This document shows, piece by piece, positions 33,796 through 42,806 of a stretch of DNA of 53,722 bases. Each line of letters begins with the position of its first letter. The first letter of the stretch is position 1. This DNA comes from Clostridiales bacterium (GTDB lineage: Bacteria > Bacillota > Clostridia > Christensenellales > CAG-138): assembly GCA_009779405.1 (NCBI GenBank), contig WREI01000008.1, positions 1-53,722 of the forward strand, read 5' to 3'. Made by a program: the position numbers and the translations under genes. The notes under the pieces were generated by a model, which did not search any database, was not told where the DNA came from, and saw nothing but the letters and a program-made list of their open reading frames with translations.

Positions 33796-35723
33796 AGCAC
33801 CTCCATCAGATAACGGTAGATATCCAGAACCGTATAGAGATGGTTGCGCTGTTCCAGATTGATTTGCAGGTCCACGGCCCGGGTCAGTTTGCTCATGAGC
33901 ACAAAATAATCCAGGCTGGTGCCGCCGAGGTCAAAGAAGAAGTTGGCGCGGATATCGATCTCGGTCTCCGTGTCCAAGGCCTCCCGGAAGCTCTTTTGGA
34001 TAAACAGGAGCAGGCTGTCGTCCGCGGCAGGCATATCGTCCGCACCGCTGTCGATGTGGCGGCCCGCGATCTCGGCATAGGGGATCAGGCGGATCAGGCC
34101 CTCCGCAACCATGCGGCGCAACAGGGCGCGGCTGGCCTTCACGGCGTTCTCCTTGGTCATTTTATCGTAGGTGATATAGATCTCGCTGACGGCCAGGCCA
34201 TAGGCGATGGACTGCAAATCGGCGCGGATGCGCTCCACTTCCTTGAAGATCAGCGCGCTCGGATACAGCTCGTTGAATTCGAGCAGCAGGCAGAGCTTGC
34301 CCCGCAGTTCCAGCACGGAAAAGTCGTTCGCGTTTTTGATTTGCAGTTCATATTCGATGCTGTCCGGGCTGATATTCTCACCATTTTGGCCGATGAACAG
34401 GTCGTTTTTGCGGCCCTCAATATAGTATTTGCCCTTCTCCACGCGCGCGATATCGTTCGTCACGATGCAGTCCGGCTCCTCCGTGACCGAATCGAAGGAG
34501 AGGAGCTTTCGGCATATCGTGTTGCCGCGCACGGAGAGGGTTCCCTCCTCCGTCAGCGCATAGTTTACGCCGTCAAAGGGGCCGCCGATGGAACCGGACA
34601 CCCGATGCCGTATGCGCTTCTCCAGCTCGACGCTTGTGATCATGGTCTCCGTCGTGCCGTAGCCGTTGAAGAGCGGATAGCCGATGGCGTTGATCGTGCG
34701 CAGGGCGTTGTTTTCAATGAAGGCGCCGCCGCTGATCATGAAGCGCACGGAGTCGCCGAAGGTCGCGTCGATCACCTCTCGGAACAGGCGGCGGGACAGG
34801 CGCAGGCCCAAGTTCGGGAAAATGTCCTGCAACGCATAGGCTATGCGCTGTCCCTTCTCGAACTGCTGCTTGCGCTGCTCGTTCTCCTGCGAAAGTCGGC
34901 TCATGATGCCCTTGTAGAGCTTGTGATATAAGATCGGCGGGGCGAAGACGTGCGTGACGCCATGGGTCTTGATGGCGTTGCGTATTGTATCCGGCGCGTT
35001 GTTCTGCAAGAATACGATGGTCCGACCGAAGATGGCAAACCAGAAATAGCTGACGATTACGCCGTAGATGTGGAAGAAGGGCAGGATGGCGATGATCTTG
35101 ATCTGTCCGCGATAGCGGCCCATCAGCCAGTTGTTCTTCCTTAAGATACTGTCGGTCGCGTTGATTACCTGATTCGCGACGGCCTCGCCGTCAAACACGC
35201 AGACCTTCGCTTCCAGCCCCGTCAGGGAGGAGGAGATGGCCATCTCGTTCGCCCAGATCGGCTCATAGGTCGGCAGGCGCGACGCCATATAGTCGCAATC
35301 CTCGGGGTCGAGCACCGGGACGTCCTCATATGCCAGGGATTTCGTGATCACCAGCCGCACATCCAGTTTTTCGATCAGCTTCTGCCGCAGGCGCAACGGA
35401 TAGAAGGAATTGATCAGATAGGGCCTGTTGCCGCTCTGCAATATCGCCCAGAACGCGATGATAAAGTGCGGGCTGTTGGCCAGGTCTATGCCCACATAGG
35501 CGTCTTGCAACTCCGGGCGCGTATAGCGCAACAGAGCGGTGAATGCCGCAATCTTTTGTTTGAGCTCCCCGTAGCGGACGCGCCTGATCTCGCCGCCCTC
35601 CATGCTCTCGTACGCAACGCGGCCAGCATGCATAAACATGACTTGAAAGATGTCTCGAAATGTTTTTTTGGTACCCTTGAGGGCGCGCAATGTAGTTCTC
35701 ACTGTCTTACGTATATTCTCCAT
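33792..35723 (-). CDS. AMP-forming acyl ligase with C-terminal acyl carrier domain
   Basis: 643 residues. The ANL fold has AISSSLTGLEAK (a worn P-loop), ILPFFHIYG, FNGYGTTET, a GRKNDLFIGQNGENISPD hinge and MTKENAVKASR (A10-like Lys). A C-terminal ~75-residue carrier domain carries DLGGTSLDYF with the phosphopantetheine Ser at ~603. It probably turns a fatty acid into acyl-AMP and loads it on its own carrier, ready for the PlsC protein encoded next. E. coli Aas joins ligase and acyltransferase instead; here ligase and carrier are joined. It overlaps both neighbours (ATG of one on the stop of the other). The Sfp-type transferase at 45.9 kb could supply the arm. Confidence 0.87.
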   Translation of the reverse strand: MENIRKTVRTTLRALKGTKKTFRDIFQVMFMHAGRVAYESMEGGEIRRVRYGELKQKIAAFTALLRYTRPELQDAYVGIDLANSPHFIIAFWAILQSGNRPYLINSFYPLRLRQKLIEKLDVRLVITKSLAYEDVPVLDPEDCDYMASRLPTYEPIWANEMAISSSLTGLEAKVCVFDGEAVANQVINATDSILRKNNWLMGRYRGQIKIIAILPFFHIYGVIVSYFWFAIFGRTIVFLQNNAPDTIRNAIKTHGVTHVFAPPILYHKLYKGIMSRLSQENEQRKQQFEKGQRIAYALQDIFPNLGLRLSRRLFREVIDATFGDSVRFMISGGAFIENNALRTINAIGYPLFNGYGTTETMITSVELEKRIRHRVSGSIGGPFDGVNYALTEEGTLSVRGNTICRKLLSFDSVTEEPDCIVTNDIARVEKGKYYIEGRKNDLFIGQNGENISPDSIEYELQIKNANDFSVLELRGKLCLLLEFNELYPSALIFKEVERIRADLQSIAYGLAVSEIYITYDKMTKENAVKASRALLRRMVAEGLIRLIPYAEIAGRHIDSGADDMPAADDSLLLFIQKSFREALDTETEIDIRANFFFDLGGTSLDYFVLMSKLTRAVDLQINLEQRNHLYTVLDIYRYLMEVL

Positions 35724-37294
35724 TACATGGCTCCAATGATGTAGTCAAAATCATCCTGCTTTCCGTCCATCATCGCAAAATCCAGCTCCGCATACTGCGC
35801 AAAGAAAGCGCTGAGCTGTGCGCTGTCCTCCTCCGCGGCGGTCTGGCCGTGGAATACGACGAGCGTCGTATAGGGCGCCATGCGCGCCGCGCCCGCGATC
35901 TCGCGCAACAGGGCGCCGAGCTCCCTGTGAATGATGGTCCGGCTGGCGGTAAAGCCCACATAGTAGCGCTCCCGGGCGATGGCGATGGAGAGGATTTTGG
36001 CGACATAACAGGGCGTATTTTCCTGCGCGGCGAAGCTTTTCAGGACGCTTGGCAGTTCATCCGTGCCGAGCATCAATGAGAGCAGGAAGTAGGATTGCAT
36101 CACGTTCTGCGCGTTGATGATGTGCAGATTCGGATATGCATCCGCCGGATAGAGACGACGCGCGGTGTCATAGATTTTCTCGTCGTTCGGCAACAGCACG
36201 ATGTCTTCATCCATGAACTTGTCAATGAAGAGACGGAAATTGTCCTCATCCACATGATAGTTTTGGGTCGCCGTGAAGGCGATGTCACAGCCCAGCGCTT
36301 CAAACGCCTCGATGATGCCGTCCCCATGCACGAAGGAGAGGATGACATAGCCCTCGTGCTTCCTTTGCAGCGGGCTGTACTGGGTCAGCTCCTGCTGCAA
36401 GAGCATATCGTCCACCTTGGTCTCCACATAGGCCCCGAAGGCCGAGAAGGCATCGAGGATATTCTGCGGCTCGTTCGTGTGGATATGTACTTTCAGAATG
36501 TCTTCGCTGCGCGTGACGATCAGTGAATCGCCCTTCATCTCCAACAGGTTGACATAATGCTCACGGGGCAGCGTGGATTGCGTCTTCAGCAAAAACTCCG
36601 TGCAGTAGCGATAGGGCAGCGCTTCCTGCGCGCTTTGCACGCTTTGCGCGCCCGCAAAAACGGCATGCCCCGTCGTTTCGCTGTTATACAAACCGTTTTT
36701 CATGCCATCAAAGATCAGATAGATGCCCGCGGCCCCGCTGTCGACGACGTTGTTGGCGCGCAATACCTCCAAGCGACCCGTCGTGCTTTGCACGCTTTGG
36801 AACATCTCCGCCGTCAGTATGCCCAAAAACTGCTCCAGCGAAGTATCCTCCTGCATCCGCGCTGCCGCGGCCTCGATGCTCTCCCGCATAACCGTGAGCA
36901 TGGTTCCTTCGACCGGACGCAACACGGCCCGGTACGCGAGCTTATAGGCGTGCTGCAGCGCGCGGCAGAATTCGGGGACGCTGACGGAATCCATATGCCG
37001 CGTCGCGTCAAAGAGACCGTGGAAATACTGCGAAAGGATGGAACCGGAGTTGCCGCGCGAACCGATGAGCACGCCCTGCATGAAGGACGAAAATACGGCG
37101 AACCAGGAATCGCTCAAGCGGAGCTGCTGCACGCCCATCTCGTAGGTTCGCTTCATGTTGTTCCCCGTATCGCCGTCCGACACAGGGAACACATTGATCG
37201 TATTCAGATATTGTATGCTGCCGTTCAGGTTTTCATAGCCGGCCAACAGGAGCCGATGCAGCAGATTTCCGTCTATGGATTCGGTATGGTTCAA
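35723..37294 (-). CDS. fakA: Fatty acid kinase (FakA), DhaL/DAK2 family
   Basis: 523 residues. The N-terminal DAK2 domain has NVFPVSDGDTGNNM (Mg-ADP Asp cluster, ~34-47), GSRGNSGSILSQ, PVEGTMLTVMRE and NVVDSGAAG. The middle part has RYCTEFLLKT and DILKVHIHTNEP (His probably catalytic in the family). The C-terminal ~200 residues are the DegV-like part that docks FakB. It makes acyl-phosphate from FakB-bound fatty acid. The start is TTG (37294), and TTGA overlaps the stop of the AlbA-type regulator, so translation of the two is coupled. With FakB, ligase and PlsC it forms one operon. Confidence 0.9.
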   Translation of the reverse strand: MNHTESIDGNLLHRLLLAGYENLNGSIQYLNTINVFPVSDGDTGNNMKRTYEMGVQQLRLSDSWFAVFSSFMQGVLIGSRGNSGSILSQYFHGLFDATRHMDSVSVPEFCRALQHAYKLAYRAVLRPVEGTMLTVMRESIEAAAARMQEDTSLEQFLGILTAEMFQSVQSTTGRLEVLRANNVVDSGAAGIYLIFDGMKNGLYNSETTGHAVFAGAQSVQSAQEALPYRYCTEFLLKTQSTLPREHYVNLLEMKGDSLIVTRSEDILKVHIHTNEPQNILDAFSAFGAYVETKVDDMLLQQELTQYSPLQRKHEGYVILSFVHGDGIIEAFEALGCDIAFTATQNYHVDEDNFRLFIDKFMDEDIVLLPNDEKIYDTARRLYPADAYPNLHIINAQNVMQSYFLLSLMLGTDELPSVLKSFAAQENTPCYVAKILSIAIARERYYVGFTASRTIIHRELGALLREIAGAARMAPYTTLVVFHGQTAAEEDSAQLSAFFAQYAELDFAMMDGKQDDFDYIIGAM

Positions 37295-38736
37295 CGTTCT
37301 TCCCTCTGTGGTGCGTTTGGAGTGATTGCCGGGGCATAGTATGTGTAGCGGGTGTTGCCGACTTTTCTTATCGAACCGTCACCGACCATTTCGCGCAGGA
37401 TGATGCGGACACGACTGTCGGAAATGCCCCATTCCGTCGCAAGGTCGGCAGATGAAATCCTGCCCCTTTTCTCTGCAAGCGCTAAGATCTCACGCTTTCT
37501 GTCAGTAGTCGCAATCGGTCGGGTTTCGATTGGGTTCCGTTTGGGTTCCGTTTGGGTTCCGTTTGGATTCCGAATGGCAAGCGCTTGCCCATCACTTGGT
37601 GTAACCGTTTGATCAATCGCATTCCGCTTAAAAGTGGCCTTAAAGAAGCCGCTCAGTTCAAATGCGGGCTCAGCGACCTGCGCCGCCCGCGCCGCGTTCT
37701 TCATCCGCATGATGCCAGTACCCATCTGTTCAATGTAATGAATGCGGTAGAACATGCTGGCGATCAGGGAGTTGCGCGTGATGCTGATTGTTCCAAAGTT
37801 TTCCGGCGTGATGCCCTTGCACACGCCGCCCGGGCTGGTGATCTCTACGCGGTCGTCATAGATTTCCACCATACAGCGCGCACCTTTTTCAAAGTAATCT
37901 CGATGGCAGACGGCATTGACCACGGCCTCGCGCAACGCATCCTCCGGCAGTTCCAGGATATTTTCCCGCTGCAGCCCTTCGATCTTAAAGCTGATCCGTA
38001 GATGCTTTTTCAGGAAAATCATCGCGTCATCCACGTTGCTTACGATATCGCCGTTCAGTTCCTTGGCGTCGAGGACATACGCCTTATCCTTGCCCTTATA
38101 CAGGGCGCAAACGATCCCCGCGTGCCGAAACAGCACGTCCTCGTCATTCTTGCGAAAGAACAGTGCACCGGCATTCGTGAAGCAGAGCCTTCCGCCCAAC
38201 GACTTCGCGCAGTTCAGATTTCGGAGTATGGCGTCACGGGCCAGCACATCGCTGATCTTTGCCATTCTGATATAGCGGTTGTATGCCATCTCGTTAAAAC
38301 ACTCACCAATTGGCAAATCTTCACGAACGATTTCATCGTAACGAACACGTCCCTCGTTCTGAAAAAACTCGAGGATGCTGTCGCGCTCCAGTTTCTGCGA
38401 GTTGGGTCCCGATCGCAGATAGAACCCTGCAGGGCAGGAGTATGGTTTGTGTCTGCCCTCCGGCACGGTCAGTATGATGATATTGCCCGCAATCTCCATG
38501 TTCACGTTGAGTTGTGGCTCTATTTTGCTTATGGTATCCTGGATTCTCGAGCGGGCAGCGTTGCTTGTATCCGTCCCAACCACGCGCCCACCATCATCCA
38601 CTCCAATGAATACCCGCCCACCCGAAGCGTTGGCGAGGGCGCAAACCTCCGAGGGGAGCGACTTATCGACGCTCTCCTTGAATTCTGCTGTGAAGCTTTC
38701 GCCCTCGCTGAGAATAACGCTTAAATCATTTAGCAT
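37291..38736 (-). CDS. AlbA/Schlafen-type DNA-binding regulator with HATPase and winged helix
   Basis: 481 residues. Residues ~8-130 are an AlbA_2 domain (ESFTAEFKES, ALANASGGRVFIGVDDGG, GFYLRSGPNSQ). Residues ~260-375 are an ATPase-like domain (EDALREAVVNAVCHRDY, GTGIMRMKNA). Residues ~420-475 are a winged helix (GRISSADLATEWGISDSRVRIILREM). Between them lies a low-complexity stretch (NPNGTQTEPKRNP) coded by 11-bp tandem repeats. Such proteins are transcription regulators in many Clostridia. It heads the lipid operon and is translationally coupled to fakA, so control of that operon is the natural inference. Confidence 0.85.
   Translation of the reverse strand: MLNDLSVILSEGESFTAEFKESVDKSLPSEVCALANASGGRVFIGVDDGGRVVGTDTSNAARSRIQDTISKIEPQLNVNMEIAGNIIILTVPEGRHKPYSCPAGFYLRSGPNSQKLERDSILEFFQNEGRVRYDEIVREDLPIGECFNEMAYNRYIRMAKISDVLARDAILRNLNCAKSLGGRLCFTNAGALFFRKNDEDVLFRHAGIVCALYKGKDKAYVLDAKELNGDIVSNVDDAMIFLKKHLRISFKIEGLQRENILELPEDALREAVVNAVCHRDYFEKGARCMVEIYDDRVEITSPGGVCKGITPENFGTISITRNSLIASMFYRIHYIEQMGTGIMRMKNAARAAQVAEPAFELSGFFKATFKRNAIDQTVTPSDGQALAIRNPNGTQTEPKRNPIETRPIATTDRKREILALAEKRGRISSADLATEWGISDSRVRIILREMVGDGSIRKVGNTRYTYYAPAITPNAPQREER
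37521..37575 (-). repeat. 11-bp tandem repeat inside the AlbA-type regulator gene
   Basis: GGGTTCCGTTT occurs three times perfectly (37532-37564), flanked by one degenerate copy on each side (37521-37531 and 37565-37575). As 11 is not a multiple of 3, gain or loss of one unit shifts the frame before the winged-helix part and changes coupling to fakA. Confidence 0.85.
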
Positions 38737-38773
38737 GGAAATTCCTTGTCTCGCGGGTGGATACTATCCGCCC

Positions 38774-40141
38774 TTACGACGCATCCGCCTGACGTCGGTT
38801 CACTTTCCCAATATGCGCGATGCTCTTGGGCAGGATGACGGTGAGCGCGCTGCAGAGCACGAGCGCGATGCCTACGACGGGCATCATCCACTGTGAATAA
38901 CCGCTGTTGCGCATGTTCACGAAGATCAGACCCGTGGAGAAAGCGGTTACAACCGCACCGAAGAGACCCTGCACGGCAAAATACATGCTGGGCTGCGAAA
39001 TGCCCTGCTCCTCTCGCTCCCTTGCGGCGACATGCGAGGGGATGATATAGGTGACGGAGAAGAATGTGCCGATGCCGAGACTGCAAACCAGCGCGCCCGC
39101 GATCCCGACATAGAGCGGATTGAGGTTGATGCCGGCCAAGAACTGTGGGAAGCCGAGCAGGGAGCAAATGCCCATGCCGAGCGAGAAGGTCAGCATGGAA
39201 TATACAAAGCCGAAGCGGAAGCCCCTCCTCTTGGTAATATGGTTGCAGAGCATGATGGTGAACGGCACCGGGCCGAACGCGCAGGCGTTCATGAGGGCGA
39301 TTTGCCCGCCGCTGAATTGCGCGATTTCGGACAGGACATAGGGCTGCCCGACGAGGAAAAACTGTATGGCGAAGGTCATAAACGCGTTCACGCACATCCA
39401 AAGCATAAAGTCCCTGCGCTTAAAGGCATGCACCAGACTTTGCAGCATATTGGGTTCCTTTTCGGACAACTCTTCCGCTTGATCCGTCTCGCCCCGCAGC
39501 ATAAACATTGCGATGACGATGAGCAGCGAGATCGGAAGGAAGATGAGACCAACGCTGCGTATGCTAGTGGCATCGATCAGGATGGGAATCAGCGCATAGG
39601 CCAGAACATAGGATACCACGTCCGCTACGCTCTTCACGTTGGACAGGAAGCGCCGCGCGTCATCGTCGCGGGTGACTTCGGAGAAGCAGGCATAATAGGC
39701 CAGCATCGTGCAGGTATAGGAGCAATAGAAGAGGATGAGGAAAAAGCCAAACCAAATCGTATTGCCCCACATCTGCGCCGTACCCGTGGCATTGGGAAAC
39801 AGCGCGATCAGGAACAGTATAAACGAAACCGCCATCGGGACGAAGCCAAGGATCATGCCCGTCTTGCGCTTGCCGAATTTCGCTTTCAAGTTGTCCAGCA
39901 GATTCGCCAGCGGGATATCGATGATACCGTCCACGATTTTGGATATCGTGATGACGATGGCCCAGACGGCGGGTATGACCAGGTTCTTGCCCAGTCCCTT
40001 GCCCAGAAAGGCGATGAAGGAACCGCCCTCCGGGGGAATATACAGGGAATGACACAGGTATACACCCATGATCAGGTTCAGCAGATTGACGCCGATGGCG
40101 GCAAAGCCGAAGAGAAAAAGTTTTGGTTTTGACAGTTGCAT
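38774..40141 (-). CDS. GPH-type cation symporter (MFS superfamily)
   Basis: 455 residues with about twelve hydrophobic helices. The cytoplasmic motif SKIVDGIIDIPLANLLDNLKAKFGKRK follows helix 2, the GPH family signature (D-x(n)-D after helix 2, then basic G-(K/R)-(K/R)). Another conserved part is YACFSEVTRDDDARR. Known members import glycosides, pentosides or hexuronides with Na+ or H+; the substrate here is unknown. GGGGGAG precedes the ATG. It lies upstream of the regulator gene on the same strand with a ~38-bp gap and may share the transcript. Confidence 0.85.
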   Translation of the reverse strand: MQLSKPKLFLFGFAAIGVNLLNLIMGVYLCHSLYIPPEGGSFIAFLGKGLGKNLVIPAVWAIVITISKIVDGIIDIPLANLLDNLKAKFGKRKTGMILGFVPMAVSFILFLIALFPNATGTAQMWGNTIWFGFFLILFYCSYTCTMLAYYACFSEVTRDDDARRFLSNVKSVADVVSYVLAYALIPILIDATSIRSVGLIFLPISLLIVIAMFMLRGETDQAEELSEKEPNMLQSLVHAFKRRDFMLWMCVNAFMTFAIQFFLVGQPYVLSEIAQFSGGQIALMNACAFGPVPFTIMLCNHITKRRGFRFGFVYSMLTFSLGMGICSLLGFPQFLAGINLNPLYVGIAGALVCSLGIGTFFSVTYIIPSHVAAREREEQGISQPSMYFAVQGLFGAVVTAFSTGLIFVNMRNSGYSQWMMPVVGIALVLCSALTVILPKSIAHIGKVNRRQADAS

Positions 40142-40160
40142 AGCTCCCCCTTTATTATTT

Positions 40161-40493
40161 TTATTCTTCTATGGTTCTGTAATTGCTCGTGTCTATGACG
40201 GAATTCAGGAAATACATCATCTTCTTGACCTCCGTGATGCGATCCAAGTCCGCGCTCTCCAAGTTATAAAACTCCACCCGGACTATATCCTGCGAACCAA
40301 AGCGCTCCGTAGAGGGTATCTTTCGGAAAGTGATCTCGCGTCCCTGCTGCACCATCTCCGCCAATTCCCGCTCGTCAATGACCAGATAGAAGCCCTTGAA
40401 TACAGAATTGAAGCGGTCGAAAAACACATTTTCATGCCTGCGTTTTGACAAAACCGTTTCAAACTGATTCGCCAACCGAAAGTTACCCTTCAT
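40161..40493 (-). CDS. Small protein of unknown function
   Basis: 110 residues, cytoplasmic, AGGAGG eight bases before the ATG and a good promoter further up. It is rich in charged residues with patterns FDRFNSVFKGFYLVIDERELAEMVQQG and VRVEFYNLESADLDRITEVKKMMYFLNSVI, suggesting an alpha/beta fold. I recognise no family. It is the first gene of the minus-strand run leading to the transporter and lipid operon, 20 bp before the transporter. Confidence 0.6.
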   Translation of the reverse strand: MKGNFRLANQFETVLSKRRHENVFFDRFNSVFKGFYLVIDERELAEMVQQGREITFRKIPSTERFGSQDIVRVEFYNLESADLDRITEVKKMMYFLNSVIDTSNYRTIEE

Positions 40494-40536
40494 AGAACAA
40501 TCCTCCTAATTACAGTATCTGTATATACCCAGTTTA

Positions 40537-40565
40537 ATTATAACACGAACCCGACAAGAATCCAA
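40537..40565 (-). promoter_or_regulatory. Promoter of the small unknown gene and transporter
   Basis: On the minus strand TTGGAT (40565-40560), 17 bases, TATAAT (40542-40537). A dyad TACAG-TAT-CTGTA at 40511-40523 lies just downstream and could be an operator. Confidence 0.6.
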
Positions 40566-40719
40566 AGCATTTTGTCGAAAATGGCAGCTTTTTGTCGCGT
40601 CGTGCAAGTCTCTTGTGCGTTTTGATTATATCACATCGATGATTCTTTGAAAAGCCTTCGCGGATTGTCTGTCGTGGCGAAGCGAAAGCGCAAAATCTGT
40701 GCAAAATTTTCGTTTTTTC

Positions 40720-40748
40720 TTGACATCCCGCATCGCGCCTGCTATTAT
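40720..40748 (+). promoter_or_regulatory. Promoter of rplM-rpsI
   Basis: TTGACA (40720-40725), 17 bases, TATTAT (40743-40748): a strong sigma-A promoter, as expected for ribosomal protein genes. Confidence 0.85.
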
Positions 40749-40758
40749 GCACAGTACG

Positions 40759-40808
40759 GCATTTTGGAAGCTTGCGGCCACAGCCCCGGCGCGCGGCGAT
40801 TGAAATGC
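40759..40808 (+). ncRNA. Candidate L13 leader structure
   Basis: GCATTT (40759-40764) can pair with AAATGC (40803-40808), closing a GC-rich stem-loop in the 5' leader of rplM. Firmicutes rplM-rpsI operons often carry an L13-binding autoregulatory leader. Position fits; the match to the known consensus was not tested. Confidence 0.35.
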
Positions 40809-40843
40809 AAAAGTTTATATTATTATTCGGAGGATCGCCACCC

Positions 40844-41275
40844 ATGAACACCTATATGGCCAAGGGCGAAACCGTCGAGCGCAGTTGGTATGTTGTGGAC
40901 GCTACCGATTTGGTGCTCGGACGCATGTCGTCTCAGGTTGCCGCCATTCTGCGCGGAAAGCATAAGCCCATTTTCACTCCGCACGTGGATTGCGGAGATC
41001 ATGTTATCATCGTCAATGCCGGGAAAGTCCGTTTGACCGGCAACAAATTGGATCAAAAGGTGCATGTGCACCATACCGGCTATCCCGGCGGCCTAAAGAG
41101 CATCACCTATCGCCGCCTGTTGGAAAAGGACCCCTGCTTCGCCGTCTATGAGGCCGTGCGCCGCATGATGCCGAAGGGACCCTTGGGCCGCCAGATGCTG
41201 AAGAAGCTCCGCGTATACGCGGGCCCCACCCACAAGAACGCCGCGCAGAAGCCCGCCGCGCTCGAGCTGAAATAA
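40844..41275 (+). CDS. rplM: 50S ribosomal protein L13
   Basis: 143 residues. Family sequence throughout: [53 protein letters not shown]-like [11 protein letters not shown] and MLPKGPLGR-like [15 protein letters not shown]. The ATG at 40844 gives the usual MNTYMAKGE start and has GGAGG upstream. It binds 23S rRNA early in 50S assembly. rpsI follows after 13 bp. Confidence 0.97.
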   Translation: MNTYMAKGETVERSWYVVDATDLVLGRMSSQVAAILRGKHKPIFTPHVDCGDHVIIVNAGKVRLTGNKLDQKVHVHHTGYPGGLKSITYRRLLEKDPCFAVYEAVRRMMPKGPLGRQMLKKLRVYAGPTHKNAAQKPAALELK

Positions 41276-41288
41276 GGAGGATGGACAG

Positions 41289-41684
41289 ATGGCAGTGAAA
41301 CACGTAGCACTCGGCACCGGCAGAAGAAAAAAGGCCGTCGCCCGCGTCCGTCTCTTTTCGGGCACAGGCAATGTTCTGATCAACAAGAGAGAGATCGACG
41401 ATTATTTCGGCCCGGAGACGTTGAAGATGATCGTCCGCGCACCGCAGACCCTCACGGGTACCCTGGCCAAGTATGATGTGGTCGTCAACGTATATGGCGG
41501 CGGCACCACCGGTCAGGCGGGTGCCATCCGCCACGGCATCGCCCGCGCGCTCATCGTCGCGGAGCCCGAACTGCGCCCCGCGCTGAAAAAGGCCGGCTTC
41601 CTGACGCGCGACCCGCGCATGAAGGAACGCAAAAAGTACGGTCTGCACGCGGCCCGCCGCGCACCCCAGTTCTCCAAGAGATAA
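41289..41684 (+). CDS. rpsI: 30S ribosomal protein S9
   Basis: 131 residues, preceded by [21 protein letters not shown] at the start, the [19 protein letters not shown] core and the C-terminal RRAPQFSKR that reaches the ribosomal P-site are all present. It is co-transcribed with rplM and followed by a terminator. Confidence 0.97.
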   Translation: MAVKHVALGTGRRKKAVARVRLFSGTGNVLINKREIDDYFGPETLKMIVRAPQTLTGTLAKYDVVVNVYGGGTTGQAGAIRHGIARALIVAEPELRPALKKAGFLTRDPRMKERKKYGLHAARRAPQFSKR

Positions 41685-41696
41685 TCAATATACCTG

Positions 41697-41726
41697 CGTC
41701 TCGGCAAAGCCGGGGCGTTTTCTTTT
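41697..41726 (+). terminator. Terminator of rplM-rpsI
   Basis: CGTCTCGGC-AAA-GCCGGGGCG (two G-T pairs) followed by TTTTCTTTTT. Confidence 0.85.
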
Positions 41727-41751
41727 TCCGCTGATTGAGGAGGATGTCTTT

Positions 41752-42771
41752 ATGAAAAAGCTATACACAGTCATCATTTTTCTCATGTTATTCGGACTGT
41801 TTTTTGCGTGTGGGTTCGGCGAAGATATTGGCAATGTTCCTGACAGTCCATTGCCTGGGGGAACCGATTTTGCAATACCCACAGCTTCACCTGCACAGGA
41901 AGCAGAATCAAAGCCTAAGAAAACGCCAAAACCACAACCAACAACAGAACCAAAATACGTTGAGGAATTCAATGCCTTCGACCTTGAAGGCGATGGGAAT
42001 GATTGGTCGGTGATTGGCGGATTGCTCACCATCAAAAGCAGCGCAGGTATGAACGACTGGATTCAATTCAAGGAGTATTTCGAATCTTTCGCGAGTATCG
42101 AATTCAGTTCGGAAGTGAGAAACAAAGTTGTTTCGCTTATTATCAACGATGGTGTTGCTGAAATCCCAGAGGCAGCATTTGATTGCTTTAACACCCTGCA
42201 ATCAGCAATTCTACCGGATGGTTTATTGTTGATAGATGCTGAAGCGTTTTGGGGATGCCGTAACCTATCGCAAATCAACATTCCATCTTCTGTACGGGAG
42301 ATAGGTGTTGCTGCATTTGAGGCATGCAATTCACTAAACGAATTCATAATTCCAAATGGCATTGTCGTCTTGCGGGATGGTTTCATAAATGGTGTGAACT
42401 TAATAGAATTGCGAATACCATCGAGTGTCGAACTTATTGAACGCGATGCACTTCTTAGCTGTGCAAAACGCTTTGTTTTCGAGGGAACTGTAAAGGAAAT
42501 TGAGCATTTTAGTGTATTTTTGACACCTGATTTTCAACAGGATTTACAACAGGTAGTATTTCTATCAGGCCCCCCGGAAATATATCTTTATCCTCTTTCT
42601 TCTGGTGATGTTCAGAACGTGGGTCTTAAAAATTTAGAGTATACAAATTGCACGATATACTACCTTTCAAAAAATGCCGCGCTCTGGGCTCCGAACGGCG
42701 AGACGGAGTGGTTGGGACGTCCCCTGATTGCAATTGATTCTTTGGATGATTTGCCGCCGCTGCATCCTTGA
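41752..42771 (+). CDS. Lipoprotein with BspA-type leucine-rich repeats
   Basis: 339 residues, GAGGAGG upstream. The N-terminal signal ends in lipobox LFFAC (Cys20), so it is lipid-anchored outside. A Pro/Lys/Thr-rich spacer (~45-68) follows. Residues ~125-245 carry LRR_5 repeats (IPEAAFDCFNTLQSAILPDGL, AFWGCRNLSQINIPSSVREIG, AFEACNSLNEFIIPNGI). BspA-like repeats mediate binding to host or microbial surfaces. The gene is AT-richer than rpsI and may be a later arrival. It stands alone. Confidence 0.82.
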   Translation: MKKLYTVIIFLMLFGLFFACGFGEDIGNVPDSPLPGGTDFAIPTASPAQEAESKPKKTPKPQPTTEPKYVEEFNAFDLEGDGNDWSVIGGLLTIKSSAGMNDWIQFKEYFESFASIEFSSEVRNKVVSLIINDGVAEIPEAAFDCFNTLQSAILPDGLLLIDAEAFWGCRNLSQINIPSSVREIGVAAFEACNSLNEFIIPNGIVVLRDGFINGVNLIELRIPSSVELIERDALLSCAKRFVFEGTVKEIEHFSVFLTPDFQQDLQQVVFLSGPPEIYLYPLSSGDVQNVGLKNLEYTNCTIYYLSKNAALWAPNGETEWLGRPLIAIDSLDDLPPLHP

Positions 42772-42806
42772 TACTTGCGGAGCATTCAACACGGCGAACG
42801 CGAAGC

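Larger units (their letters stand above)
40494..40843. other. Divergent regulatory region before rplM
   Basis: This 350-bp interval holds the minus-strand promoter at 40537-40565 with a TACAG-TAT-CTGTA dyad downstream (40511-40523), the plus-strand promoter at 40720-40748 and a folded rplM leader. No coding sequence is recognised. Confidence 0.6.

Noticed and set aside
33840-34931. 363-codon plus-strand frame over the ligase gene
   Set aside because: Antisense to clear ligase and carrier motifs.
39032-40132. 366-codon plus-strand frame over the transporter
   Set aside because: Antisense to a typical twelve-helix transporter.
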